Assembly (NCBI RefSeq): GCF_000523235.1
Contig: NZ_CP006850.1
Span: 4,154,001-4,218,000 of the forward strand
Length of the DNA stretch: 64,000 nucleotides
Direction: 5' to 3'
From: Nocardia nova SH22a
GTDB lineage: Bacteria; Actinomycetota; Actinomycetes; Mycobacteriales; Mycobacteriaceae
In this document: piece by piece, positions 8,896-18,070 of the stretch
Layout of the letters: every line of letters starts with the position of its first letter
Position numbering within the stretch: position 1 is the first letter of the stretch
Notes under the pieces: model-generated
Seen by the model: only the letters and a program-made list of their open reading frames with translations
Databases searched by the model: none
What the model was told of the DNA's origin: nothing
Translations under genes and position numbers: made by a program

Positions 8896-10330
8896 TCGGG
8901 TGTAGTCGAGCCGCTCCTTCGGGTGTTCATCGAAACCCGCCCGCTGGTCCCGAACGCGGTCAGCGAGCGCATCGGCCGCCTGGTGCGGGGCCGGCATCCG
9001 CTCGACGGGTCGGCCAGGACTTCGACCCGCTGGATTCCCGCCGGATCGCCCTCGTCGTCGCGCACATGTGCGTCACGGTTGGGGAGCAGTACCTGCCGGA
9101 GCTCTTCGAGCCGCCGGTTGCACCGCAGCCATGCCTGGTTTTCGTCGTGGGGCTGCGCTCGGACTTGCAGTTCCCGGCGGACCGCCGTGGCGAATTCCCG
9201 GGCGAGCTGGATACTCCGGCGTTCCGGTATCGAGAATCCGAGGGGTTCAGGCAATCCCGCGTCCAAATGTCTCCCACAGGGCACCGAGTGCGGTATCACG
9301 CTTGGTCTCGGCGGCGGCGCGGCTCTCCTCGTGTCGGTCGAGAGTGTCCTCGGCATGCTGGACCGCGACTTTCGCATCGGTGAGCTGGTCGGACAGCTCC
9401 CGGATACGAGTCGCGAGCCGCTCCCCCTTCTCGACCAACTGCGTCTTGCGTTGCAGGAGAACCTGTTTGTCCGTACCGAGTGACTCCTCCGCAGTGCGCA
9501 GCCGCACGGTGGCCTCGTGCACCTTGCCGTGCCGCGAGGTCGCTTCGTCAGTCGCCGAACGCAGGGCTTCCTCCCGCCCGCGCGAGTTCACGTTCGGCAC
9601 CCTTCTGCGCCGTTTCTCGCAGGGAGAGCAGCCGCAGCGCGGACTCCACTTTGTCCAGATCCCTGCGAAACTCGCGCAGCGCGGTGGCCTGATCGTCCAG
9701 GTGGCGCAGTGCGAAGCGGTGCGTGCCGGCGTATTCTGCGAAATCCGCCCACGCTTGATCGCGGCGGGTCAGGTCCCCGTCATGGACTCGGCGTTGCTTG
9801 TCCCGGCCAACTCTGCACTCGGTTCGGCGGCGTTGTCGTTCGGCCAGCCGGACGACGTCGTTGCCGAGGTCGCGTTCCGCGGCGACCGGGATGGCCTGTC
9901 GTTCGGCATCGAGTGTGAGCAACGCCTGATCGACCCCTGACAGTTCGGCGTCCACCCCCGCCAGGGACCGTTCGAGATCGGCCAGTTCTGTTGCCAAACG
10001 GTCGATTTCACGGGCGCGATGCGCCGCACGGCATCCGCTGGGACGCCTCCAGCGGAGTCCGGTTCCAGGACGGCCAGCAGACCGCGGTGCATGTGCTGGT
10101 CGACGGATACCTGGATGTCGGCGATCAATATGCCCTCGTCCCACTCGCCGGTTCCCGACGGACCGATCCAGGCGTCGAGTAGCCCGGATGCGGCCAGCGC
10201 CGCCTCCAAACGATCGAGCTGCGCAGATTCGATGCCGTCGGCGGGGTTGACCAGTCGCCACAGATCTCGCCCGCGCACAGCGAGAACATCAACTTCGTCG
10301 GCGCGATCGAGGTCGACATCGACGCCGAAC
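8896..10330 (-). pseudogene. jetC: JetC remnant (type II Wadjet, TIGR02680 SMC-like ATPase)
   Basis: JetC is the SMC-like ATPase of the Wadjet complex. Visible pieces are RGRDLWRLVNPADG and LAASGLLDAWIG (N-terminal third), coiled-coil stretches such as IDRLATELADLERSLAGVD and DKQVLLQRKTQLVEKGERL, and a C-terminal part with HVRDDEGDP and KERLDYTRW. They lie in different minus-strand frames, so several frameshifts are present. The Walker A region should precede 10330 but is not found. The ABC signature and Walker B region should follow KERLDYTRW but is replaced by the start of jetD. Partners jetA and jetB are absent from the window. Confidence 0.65.
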
Positions 10331-10557
10331 TCGGGCCTACCGGCCCCTGCGGGTGCGAGACACCCTGTTCTGACCCACGGTGGTGGACCTCGAGCGGTGT
10401 GTACTCTCCAGATCGTCTCGATGACTTCGGATCTGTTGTTCCCGAGGCGGGCGTATGCCGGTGCTTGGCAGAACGAGCCGACCTGGGCGTGGCCGAGCTC
10501 GCGGCCGGGGCGGGAAGGCCGAAAGCGATACCGGCCACACGGACTTCGGTGCCGGAG

Positions 10558-11397
10558 TCAGCACAAGAACTTCTCGAGGGCGGTCAGCCATTGCTGGGGT
10601 TGATCGATGTGGGCCATGTGACCGGCTTCGTCGAGCACTATGGCCTCGGCGCTGGGAAGTGCTGCGGCAGTTTGCTCGGCCAACTCCGCTGGGAAGACCA
10701 TGTCTTGGCGTCCGTGCAGCAGAAGTATCGGCACAGCGGTTGCCGACAGAGCCTGGATCGGGTTGTCGATGCGTGGGGACTGCAATGTCCCCGCGCTACG
10801 CGCGCGGTCCCATTCCGCCGAGAACCGGACCGTATCCAGGCGCTGCAGGTAGTCCGGCAGCGCTTCGGGCCGCCACACATTGGCCCGGGCACCGGCCAAC
10901 GCTGCGGCACGAGTGCGTTCTGGACCGAGTGCGGACCGCGCCCAGATCTCGAGTTCCGGTGCGCGGCGGTCCTGCCTTTCCTGCCAGCCTGAGAAGGCAT
11001 CTGCAGGAACCGGAAGGACACTGCTGGATGCGATGATCAACCGGTGGACCCGCTCGGGCGCGGTCACAGCGAGTCGTTGTGCGAGCAGGCCACCATAGGA
11101 GAAACCCAGCACATCGGCGGCGACGATGCCGAAAGTGTCCAGGATCCCCAGCAGATCAGAGATCACTGCGTTCGGGTGGTATTCCGTGATGGGCAGGCCG
11201 CGGGACGAGCGCCCGCAACCCCGCAGATCGGGCAGCAGCAGACGACGCGTACCGGACAACCCCGCGAGAGGCTCGCGCAGGTAGCTGTGGTCCCAATCGG
11301 GCCCACCGTGAATGACCAGCAGCGGATGCCCAGCGCTGACTCCCGCGTACGCGACGAACAGTCCGACATCACCGGACACGATGCGTTCTTCCCACAC
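10558..11397 (-). CDS. Alpha/beta hydrolase (proline iminopeptidase-like)
   Basis: Serine hydrolase of the alpha/beta fold, about 279 residues. It has the oxyanion motif HGGPDWDHS after the second strand, nucleophile elbow GFSYGG, acid residue in HGRQDMVF and catalytic His in AGHMAHID. The HGGPD motif is typical of the proline iminopeptidase/epoxide hydrolase-like branch; the substrate is unknown. The frame is open for a further 118 codons upstream, but that part carries an unrelated DUF2071 fragment. I place the start at the GTG at 11397, just before the first family strand; a GTG at 11415 is also possible. Confidence 0.7.
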   Translation of the reverse strand: MWEERIVSGDVGLFVAYAGVSAGHPLLVIHGGPDWDHSYLREPLAGLSGTRRLLLPDLRGCGRSSRGLPITEYHPNAVISDLLGILDTFGIVAADVLGFSYGGLLAQRLAVTAPERVHRLIIASSSVLPVPADAFSGWQERQDRRAPELEIWARSALGPERTRAAALAGARANVWRPEALPDYLQRLDTVRFSAEWDRARSAGTLQSPRIDNPIQALSATAVPILLLHGRQDMVFPAELAEQTAAALPSAEAIVLDEAGHMAHIDQPQQWLTALEKFLC

Positions 11398-11514
11398 GCT
11401 GTCAACGCCTACCACATCGCACGCTGCGAGATATCTTGCGAGGGGCGCACTCTTCGAGCGCGTGGCTTGTCGACCAGTCCATTCCCCGCAACAAGGCACT
11501 CGACTTCGGCGCGG

Positions 11515-11703
11515 AAAGTCACGCTGACGAAACGGCTCCACGTGCCACGAGTCCGTCCGGAGTTCGAGCCCGTCGAAGCATCGACCGCCACGCGTGGGCG
11601 AGAATCCGGCCGAGCCACGCCGAATGAAGTCCGATGCCTGCGCCAGATCGTCGAACAGTTCGCTTCCCTGGAACCGCTCGACGGTCCGGACATCCGCACT
11701 CAC
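11515..11703 (-). pseudogene. DUF2071 (YqjF-like) fragment, in frame with the downstream hydrolase
   Basis: About 63 residues with DUF2071 character: VRTVERFQGSELFDDLAQ, then FIRRGSAGFSPTRGG and LDGL-type strand sequence. Full-length members are about 240 residues. Here the similarity stops abruptly and the following 40 residues are not family-like. The fragment stays in frame with the alpha/beta hydrolase, so a fused product cannot be excluded, but a gene remnant is more likely. Confidence 0.45.
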
Positions 11704-12313
11704 CGGGACCGTTGTGCAGTCTAGGGTGGGTGTCGTATTTGTCTGTATCAAAAGAAAACGTCAGGTCGCACCGATGGGGGTAAATGTGCCCCCTAAGGCT
11801 GAGAAACGTCTGGGATTCCGGCAGGTCGATCTGTTGACTACAAATGGTGCTGTCGCCCAGGCTTTTTCAGGCGTGCACGTGCCTTTCGACCTCTGACCTG
11901 CGATGAATGCCTCCCGTTGAGCTGGCCCGTCACGCCGGTAACCGGTGCCCGGATCATAGACCGTTCCGCCCCATGATCCGGCCGATGACGGACTGCGCTG
12001 GCACCGCGTCTGGACACGCTCGCAAACCATCTGCGACACAACACAAGCCACGGGAGGGTGCCGCGGGTCCGGCACTGGACCTGAAGGACCTGTCGGTCGC
12101 GCAGGGGCGCCGGACACGCCGGGGTGAGCGGAGGTGTCGGCCGGTGCAGGCGGTGCGCCTAGGGTGGTCGCGTCGGGTGCTCTGCCCGGCGCCGCGCGTG
12201 TGCGCGGTTGGCCTGTCGATCAGCTTGTCCAGCAAGTTTCTTGCGCTGTCGCGGGGAGAAGCGGGCCTCATGGCGGCACGACCGGATCGGTACCACACCC
12301 CAGGAGGTCGAAA
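11704..12313. other. Intergenic stretch without a recognisable gene
   Basis: It contains the AT-rich segment TGTCTGTATCAAAAGAAAACG near 11740, which may be promoter sequence. Both strands carry only short basic open frames. I find no RNA gene or clear transposon end. Confidence 0.4.
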
Positions 12314-12679
12314 ATGCGTGTTTCTCGTTCTGTCCGGCCCCTTGTGCCCGCAGCCTTCCTCGCCGCCGCGGCCACGGTGACAGTGTGGGCGCCGACGGCC
12401 TCGGCCGCGCAGCCCGGTCCCCTGCCGATCTACACCTGCGACATCGACGAGCATGGATTCGGTGTGACGGGACCCGACGGAACCAAGTCCATCACGGGAC
12501 AGAACTGCCAGGCCGACCCGGGCGCACCCACCAGCGGGAGGATCGAGGACGCGACGGTCATCCAGCCCAGGGACGACGATCTTGCCTACATCTGCAACGG
12601 CACGGTGTTGGTCCACCAGAACATCCTCAACGGTCAGCTGGAAGTGGTGACCGATCGTTGCCGCATCCCCGGGCAGTGA
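12314..12679 (+). CDS. Small secreted protein
   Basis: 121 residues from an ATG preceded by AGGAGG with 6-nt spacing. A Sec signal peptide is obvious: basic MRVSRSVR, hydrophobic core, and an ASA-A cleavage site near residue 31. The mature part of about 90 residues has four Cys (YTC, QNC, YIC, DRC) that could form two disulfides. It resembles small exported proteins common in Nocardia and related genera, whose function is unknown. It stands alone, with degraded DNA on both sides. Confidence 0.75.
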   Translation: MRVSRSVRPLVPAAFLAAAATVTVWAPTASAAQPGPLPIYTCDIDEHGFGVTGPDGTKSITGQNCQADPGAPTSGRIEDATVIQPRDDDLAYICNGTVLVHQNILNGQLEVVTDRCRIPGQ

Positions 12680-12737
12680 CGAATTCGGTTACGCGCCTGT
12701 AGGTCTGGGTCAGCGTTGCGGAGCACAGTCCGACCGA

Positions 12738-12831
12738 CGCGCCGCCGGCAACAGCCGTACCAGGCACCCGGTAGTCGAGCGCCTGGTACAGCCTGATCGT
12801 GTTGTAGCAGGCAATCGCCCAGCGTGAGGCG
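12738..12831 (-). mobile_element. IS3-type transposase C-terminal scrap
   Basis: The minus strand reads RWAIACYNTIRLYQALDYRVP. This resembles the C-terminal rve/integrase-core signature of IS3-family transposases (YN..R.HQALGYR.P). No start, DDE residues or terminal repeats remain, so it is an old, dead insertion. Confidence 0.5.
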
Positions 12832-13029
12832 TCAGTGGCCCTGCAGTTTGTCCTTCACCGAGTCGGCGGCGTTCTTGATCTTGTCGGCGGCCTCGTCGAC
12901 ATGCTGCTTCACCTTCGACGATCCCTGATCGGCCTGGCCTTCGGCCTTCAGATCGTCGTCACCGGTGAGACTGCCCGCGGCTTCCTTGGCCCGGCCCTTG
13001 AATTCCTCAGCCTTGTCGTCTGCGCTCAT
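12832..13029 (-). CDS. CsbD family protein
   Basis: 65-residue, highly charged protein. It has the CsbD signature of repeated KAEEFKGRAKEAAG and LKAEGQADQ units, then an amphipathic helix tail (VDEAADKIKNAADSVKDKL). CsbD proteins are small stress-response proteins, SigB-controlled in Bacillus, of unknown molecular function. ATG with AAAGGA upstream. Length is normal for the family. Confidence 0.9.
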   Translation of the reverse strand: MSADDKAEEFKGRAKEAAGSLTGDDDLKAEGQADQGSSKVKQHVDEAADKIKNAADSVKDKLQGH

Positions 13030-13378
13030 GGCGGTCCTTTCCGTTCGGGGTTTCAGCCTCCAGGATGTCTTGGGACATCCTTACCCCGCGTTACCCCGAT
13101 ATGCGGATTTCACCCACTGCGCGACGAACGCCACACCAACCCGGCGTCGGGTTGAGATTCCCGGCGGCGGGCAATAGCCCTCGACCGTGCCGTATCCCTC
13201 GGCCGGAGATCAGCGGTTGCGGCAGGGCCGGACCGCCTAGTCCCTCGCTTCGCAATCAGAATTTCACTGCGCGCAAGTTGGCACTACACGCCAGCCGCGA
13301 TCAGAGTGAGGGCCGACGCGTTCTTGCGCTCAGCTCGACCGCACCGAGAAATAGCTGGTACGTCGTTAGAGTCGAATC
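13030..13378. other. Intergenic stretch
   Basis: It contains the upstream region of the CsbD gene, including its AAAGGA ribosome-binding site, and the region before the TIGR01777 gene. No further gene or hairpin stands out. Confidence 0.4.
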
Positions 13379-14728
13379 ATGAGCATCGAGTGTTCGAAAG
13401 TGACAGCGGCATCTCGGGCTGAAATATTCGAATGGTTCGGCCGGCCCGGCGCCATTCGTCGGCTGACCCCGCCCTGGCAGCCGATATCGATCGAGTCCGA
13501 AGCCGAGTCGCTCGCCGACGGAACCGCGGTCATGCGGCTGCCGGGAGGACTGCGCTGGGTGGCCCGGCACCTGCCCGACGCCTACGACCCACCGCATCGC
13601 TTCGCGGACGAGATCGCTGTCGACGGACTGGCGTCGATGCCGTTGGGCAGGCTCCTGCCGTGGCGGCATACGCACGACTTCGATGAAGTCGACGGTGAGC
13701 ACACCCTCGTCTCGGATCGGGTCGACACGCCGGTTCCCGCCGGTCTGCTGCGGCCGATCTTCGACTACCGGTACCGCCAGCTCGCCGACGATCTCGCCGC
13801 TCACCGCCGTGCCGCGGCTCGGGGATTCGAGTCGGCGACGATCGCGATGACGGGCACCTCGGGTCTGGTCGGTTCCGCGTTGTCCGCCTTCCTGACAACC
13901 GGTGGGCACCGAGTGATCAGACTCGTTCGCCGCGCGCCCGCGGGTCCCGCGGAGCGGCAATGGGATCCACACGCTCCAGCGCACGACCTGTTCGACGACG
14001 TCGACGCGGTCGTGCATCTGGCCGGCGCGTCGATCGCGGGCCGCTTCACCGCTCAGCACAAACGGGACATCGCGGACAGCCGCATCGAGCCGACCCGCAA
14101 ACTCGCCGAACGAGCGGCGAGCGCGGGGGTGCGGACCTTCGTCAGTGCCTCGGCGATCGGCTATTACGGCTACGACCGAGGCGACGAGATCCTCGACGAA
14201 AACAGCTCCCCCGGTGCGGGGTTCCTCGCCGACGTCGTGACCCGGTGGGAGGCCGCTGCTGCTGCCGCGGCGAGCGGCAGCACCCGGGTGGTGTCGGTCC
14301 GCACCGGGATCGTGCAGTCACCACGCGGCGGCACGCTGCGGCTGCTGCGCCCACTGTTCGAGGCCGGATTGGGCGGTCGCGTCGATGACGGGCGACAATG
14401 GTTGTCCTGGATCGGTGTGGACGATCTGGTGGACGTCTATCACCGCGCGCTGTGGGACAGCGACCTGTCCGGACCCGTCAATGCTGTTGCACCGCAGCCG
14501 GTTCGCAATCTCGAATACACCCGGGCGCTGGCACACGTACTCCATCGACCGGCGGTTCTGCCGGTTCCGCGGATAGGTCCCGAGCTTCTACTGGGGCGTC
14601 AAGGATCCGACGAGCTCGCGGCGGCCAGTCAGCGTGTCACACCCGAGCGACTCACCACCGCGGGGCACCACTTCCGCGATGAGGACCTCGAGTCGGCGCT
14701 GCGGCACCTGCTCGGTCGTCACACCTGA
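13379..14728 (+). CDS. TIGR01777 family epimerase fused to SRPBCC domain
   Basis: 449 residues. The N-terminal 145 form an SRPBCC (START-like) ligand-binding domain, with strands such as HRFADEIAVDGLASMP and the closing helix YRYRQLADDLAAH. From about residue 155 comes an SDR39U1-type nucleotide-binding domain: MTGTSGLVGSAL (G-x-x-G-x-x-G type), VVHLAGASIAGRF and SASAIGYYG, then a C-terminal epimerase extension with LLGRQGSDE and ASQRVTPERL. This fused arrangement is standard in actinobacteria. It is related to SulA and TIGR01777 epimerases; the substrate is unknown. The start ATG has only a weak ribosome-binding site. Confidence 0.85.
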   Translation: MSIECSKVTAASRAEIFEWFGRPGAIRRLTPPWQPISIESEAESLADGTAVMRLPGGLRWVARHLPDAYDPPHRFADEIAVDGLASMPLGRLLPWRHTHDFDEVDGEHTLVSDRVDTPVPAGLLRPIFDYRYRQLADDLAAHRRAAARGFESATIAMTGTSGLVGSALSAFLTTGGHRVIRLVRRAPAGPAERQWDPHAPAHDLFDDVDAVVHLAGASIAGRFTAQHKRDIADSRIEPTRKLAERAASAGVRTFVSASAIGYYGYDRGDEILDENSSPGAGFLADVVTRWEAAAAAAASGSTRVVSVRTGIVQSPRGGTLRLLRPLFEAGLGGRVDDGRQWLSWIGVDDLVDVYHRALWDSDLSGPVNAVAPQPVRNLEYTRALAHVLHRPAVLPVPRIGPELLLGRQGSDELAAASQRVTPERLTTAGHHFRDEDLESALRHLLGRHT

Positions 14729-14771
14729 TCGCGGGTCATCGGGCAGGCGCTCCGGCGTGCGGCGCTGTCGG

Positions 14772-15200
14772 CTAGTCATCGGAGGAGGCGCGGCGGTTGC
14801 GCTTGGTCGCACCGCGTCGCTTCTTCGCGGCGATGCGACGTTCTGTCGCGCCACGCGAGGGCTTGGTGGCGCGGCGAACGGGTGGCGGGGCGGCAGCCGC
14901 GTCACGCAGTAACGATGCGAGGCGTTCGCGGGCTGTCGCGCGATTCTGCAGTTGTGCGCGTTGCTCCGACACCGCGACCGTGAGCACCCCGTTGACCAGG
15001 CGGGTCGCCAGGCGGTCGAGCATCCGGGCGCGCAGCCGCTCCGGCACGGAGGGTGAGTTCGCGAGGTCGAACGACAGCTCCACCCGGCTGTCGGTGGTAT
15101 TGACATGCTGCCCTCCCGGTCCGCCGGACCGGGAGAAACGCTCCCGCAACTCGGACGCGGGTATCACCAGCCCCCGAGTCACGGTCAGGTCTTCTGCCAT
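14772..15200 (-). CDS. arfB: Alternative ribosome-rescue factor ArfB
   Basis: Release-factor-like peptidyl-tRNA hydrolase that frees ribosomes stalled at mRNA 3' ends. Residues 25-32 carry SGGPGGQHVN with the catalytic GGQ. The basic C-terminal tail (AAKKRRGATKRNRR) is the part that enters the empty mRNA channel in ArfB/YaeJ. At 142 residues it has the usual ArfB length and lacks the codon-recognition domains of RF1/RF2. I chose the ATG at 15200 because the family begins close to this position; in-frame sequence further upstream is not family-like. Confidence 0.9.
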   Translation of the reverse strand: MAEDLTVTRGLVIPASELRERFSRSGGPGGQHVNTTDSRVELSFDLANSPSVPERLRARMLDRLATRLVNGVLTVAVSEQRAQLQNRATARERLASLLRDAAAAPPPVRRATKPSRGATERRIAAKKRRGATKRNRRASSDD

Positions 15201-15381
15201 GATCCGATGCAGCTCTTTCCTGTCCGCGAGTCGAGTGAGACCATGTCGGCCCAGCTGCGACTGCACAGTGACCTTGTCGTTCACGATAACGACAACCGGG
15301 CTGCCACACGACCGAGCAACCACCGTCCGCTGCGTCGAGTGCCGTAGGCTCGAGCAGACGAAACACCATGAGGAGCTGACC

Positions 15382-15993
15382 GTGGCGGTATCCGATCCCG
15401 ACACGCATCCCCGACTCACCGCCGGAGAGTTCCGGTCCACCGAGGCCGACGCCTTCAGCGCCACCTTCGGCGACCTCGAGATCGTCGGCGGAGCCGTGAT
15501 CCGACTGATGCCCCCGAGCGAGGCACACAGCCGCGTCGTGCGCCGACTGGGGGCCGCGTTGGAAGATGCTCGCGATCCCGCAGGCCCGTGTCTGCGGGTC
15601 GGATCCGATGTCGCCGTTCGATTCCCCGACACAGACGATCACCGAGCCGACCACCGGCTCAACGTCCGCTACCCCGACCTCTTCGTCCGCGATTGCGAAC
15701 CGTATGACGTCAACACCGTCCGCAACCACATAGCCCTCATCGTCGAAGTCGTCTCCAAGAGCACTGTCGACACGGACACCAGCGAGAAACACACGCTCTA
15801 CGCGCGCACCGGAATACCCGCTTATTTGATCGTTCACTTCGACAAGAGCTGGGAAACGATCGACCGTATCGAGGAATACCGCCTCGACTGGTCCGGATTG
15901 CGATACATGCCCCACAGAGTCCACCGCACCGCACTCGTCCTCGACACGCCAGTCACCCTCGCCATCACGTTCGACGCCCTCCACCGCCCCTGA
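15382..15993 (+). CDS. Uma2 family (DUF820) endonuclease-like protein
   Basis: 203 residues of the Uma2/DUF820 family, which has a PD-(D/E)xK nuclease fold and unknown biological role. Visible features are GGAVIRLMPPSEAHSRVV, VRYPDLFV with the conserved Asp, IALIVEVVSKST with the E-V-x-S core, and the typical KHTLYARTGIPAYLIV motif. GTG with AGGAG 6 nt upstream. It is a singleton here; in many genomes the family is multi-copy. Confidence 0.85.
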   Translation: MAVSDPDTHPRLTAGEFRSTEADAFSATFGDLEIVGGAVIRLMPPSEAHSRVVRRLGAALEDARDPAGPCLRVGSDVAVRFPDTDDHRADHRLNVRYPDLFVRDCEPYDVNTVRNHIALIVEVVSKSTVDTDTSEKHTLYARTGIPAYLIVHFDKSWETIDRIEEYRLDWSGLRYMPHRVHRTALVLDTPVTLAITFDALHRP

Positions 15994-16077
15994 CAGTCGG
16001 CTACGAGCGGAACCCCTTCGCGGACACGAGGAATCCGGGAGGGGTGACAGGCGGGCAACGTGGCGGCACGAGAGCGG

Positions 16078-17064
16078 CTACCGGATTCGGTGCTCGATGA
16101 CTCCGATGCCGTCGATTTCCAGTCGGAGTTCGTCGCCCGGGGCCAGCCAGCGGCCCAGCTCCATCCCGCTGCCGCCGGGCAGGGTGCCGGTGGCCAGCAG
16201 TTCGCCCGGATACAGTTGCTCGCTGCGGGAGACGTGCGCCAAGGCCTCGGGGATCGAGTACCGCATGCCGTGAGTTCCGGTGTACGCGAGGGTTTCTCCG
16301 TTGACGGACACGGTGGCGGTCAATGTGTCGAGCCGGTCGCCGACCGCCGAACCGGCGACGGCGGTGGTCGACATCGAGGACAGGAAATGTTTGGCGCGCT
16401 GGGGGCCGAATCCCGAACGCATCTCCGCGAGCTGCACATCGCGGGCCGAGAAATCGTTGACGACGACCACCGCGCCGATCGCCGCGGCGGCCTGTTCGAC
16501 GGTGGCGTCGCGCAGCGGCGCGTTCAGTACGACGCCGAGTTCGAGTTCGAAATCCAGCGCGCGGCTGTAGGAGGGGAACTCGACGGGCACACCGGAGGGC
16601 ACGATGGTCAAGGCGTTGGACATGTAGTAGATCGGCTCCCGGTACCACAGCGCGCTGGGGCGGAACGCGGGAAAGGTGCGGCGGGTCAGCGTCTCGTAGA
16701 TCCGGCTCAGCCGATGACCACCGGGAGCGAATCGCCGAGCCATGCCGCGCGCGGCCGCGACGGCGTGTTCCTCGAACAGCATGAAGTCCCGGAACGAGGC
16801 CGGACATACCGGCAGCACCGCGGTCCCGTCGGCCAGACCGAGCATCTCGTAGCGGGCCAGTTCGAATTCCGCGGTGAAGACCGGTGGGATGACGAAATCC
16901 GCTGGCACAGGGGAATTCTCGGTGACGGGTCGCCAACCGTCGCCGGTGTCGACGTGCAGGTCGACCCGTCCCTGGGAACGCTCGAGAATCCGCCGAATCC
17001 GGGGCAGCGGGATCCCGAGCAGGCCGTTTTTCGTCTGTCCCGAGTCGCCGAGTCCAGTGCTCAC
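16078..17064 (-). CDS. Fumarylacetoacetate hydrolase family protein (328 aa)
   Basis: Probable C-C bond hydrolase or related metal-dependent enzyme of the FAH superfamily. It has the metal-binding signature LDFELELGVVL and the VVVNDFSARDVQ loop, with a C-terminal ATGTLPGGSGMELGRWL in place of the usual FTGTPxG. It is longer than the two other FAH proteins in the window (283 residues each) and belongs to the branch nearer true fumarylacetoacetase. Last gene of the minus-strand cluster A operon, 34 bp downstream of the ACMSD-like gene. GTG start with GGAG 5 nt upstream. It probably cleaves a beta-diketone or acylpyruvate-type intermediate. Confidence 0.8.
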   Translation of the reverse strand: MSTGLGDSGQTKNGLLGIPLPRIRRILERSQGRVDLHVDTGDGWRPVTENSPVPADFVIPPVFTAEFELARYEMLGLADGTAVLPVCPASFRDFMLFEEHAVAAARGMARRFAPGGHRLSRIYETLTRRTFPAFRPSALWYREPIYYMSNALTIVPSGVPVEFPSYSRALDFELELGVVLNAPLRDATVEQAAAAIGAVVVVNDFSARDVQLAEMRSGFGPQRAKHFLSSMSTTAVAGSAVGDRLDTLTATVSVNGETLAYTGTHGMRYSIPEALAHVSRSEQLYPGELLATGTLPGGSGMELGRWLAPGDELRLEIDGIGVIEHRIR

Positions 17065-17098
17065 ATCATCTCCGTTCTTCGACCCGCACGATGCGCGG

Positions 17099-18070
17099 TC
17101 AAACGATGTCGTCCCGGTTCAGTGCGGGAAACAGTTCGCGGGCATGGTCGGTCGTCAGTTGCCGCCAGGTGCGCGCGCCCGGTGCCGGCGCGGCATCGAT
17201 CGAGGCGATCTGGGCGGCCACCGCGCCGGGCGGTGTCCAGCAGTAGTCGCTGCCGTAGAGCAACCGCTCGATGCCGAATGCGGCGTCCAATGCCGGAATC
17301 TGGTGCGGGAACGGCGTTCCCGCCATATCGAACCACAATCCGCGCAACTGCTCCGAGGTCGGCCGCCCCTGCCGCTCACCCGCGAACGCGGACCGGAACA
17401 GCTGGATGCGCTCGGCGACCAGCGGCAGCACGCCGCCGCCGTGGGTGAAGATCCACCGGATTCCGGAATAGCGCTCGAATACCCCGGCGTAGAGCAGATC
17501 GGTCACCGATCGCGCGGTGTCGAACAGGAATTCCAGCATCGGACGCGGCAGACCGACCGAAATCGACTCCGCGTGCGGCGGCGAGGTGGGGTGGACGAAC
17601 ACCACCGCTTCGCGGCGCTCGAGTTCGGCCCACACCGGATCGAAGTGGGCATCGCCGAGATAGCGGCCGTGCGCGTTGGTTTCGACCGCCACCCCGTCGC
17701 AGCCCAGCACATCGAGCGCATGGGCGATTTCGGTGAGCGATCCGTCGATATCGGGCAGCGGCAGCGCCGCGAGATGCCCGAACCGGCCGGGATGGTCCCG
17801 CACCACCGCGGCGCCGAATTCGTTGACCTCACGCGCGAGTTCGCGCGCGGCGGCATCGTCACCGAAGTGCACGCCGGGCGAGGACACCGACAGCATCGAG
17901 GTGGCGATGCCGGATTCGTCCATGAGTGCCAGATGCGCCCGCGGACTCCACTCCGGCCAGCCCGGCATTCCGTCGGGATGATCGTGTCCGGCCGCACGGG
18001 CGGCCGCGATGTAGCGGTCGGTGACGAAATGGGCGTGCACATCGATCAGCGGATCGAGCGACCTGGTCAT
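17099..18070 (-). CDS. Amidohydrolase of ACMSD/resorcylate decarboxylase type
   Basis: 323 residues of the amidohydrolase-2 family. It has the metal-binding IDVHAHFVT at the N-terminus, VFVHPTSPP in the middle, WIFTHGGGVLP (the conserved His with Gly run of the ACMSD group) and a final YGSDYCW carrying the catalytic Asp. Members are non-oxidative decarboxylases (aminocarboxymuconate semialdehyde, gamma-resorcylate) or hydrolases of ring-cleavage products. The ATG overlaps the stop of the upstream amidohydrolase by 4 nt (ATGA), showing translational coupling. It most likely acts on an aromatic acid or its ring-cleavage product in cluster A. Confidence 0.8.
   Translation of the reverse strand: MTRSLDPLIDVHAHFVTDRYIAAARAAGHDHPDGMPGWPEWSPRAHLALMDESGIATSMLSVSSPGVHFGDDAAARELAREVNEFGAAVVRDHPGRFGHLAALPLPDIDGSLTEIAHALDVLGCDGVAVETNAHGRYLGDAHFDPVWAELERREAVVFVHPTSPPHAESISVGLPRPMLEFLFDTARSVTDLLYAGVFERYSGIRWIFTHGGGVLPLVAERIQLFRSAFAGERQGRPTSEQLRGLWFDMAGTPFPHQIPALDAAFGIERLLYGSDYCWTPPGAVAAQIASIDAAPAPGARTWRQLTTDHARELFPALNRDDIV

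Noticed and set aside
8596..9940. Plus-strand open frames across the Wadjet remnant
   Set aside because: The minus strand shows JetC/JetD motifs; the plus frames have no recognisable features.
11704..12313. Possible transposase remnant on the minus strand
   Set aside because: Short Arg/Trp-rich frames look superficially transposase-like but show no catalytic or terminal-repeat features.
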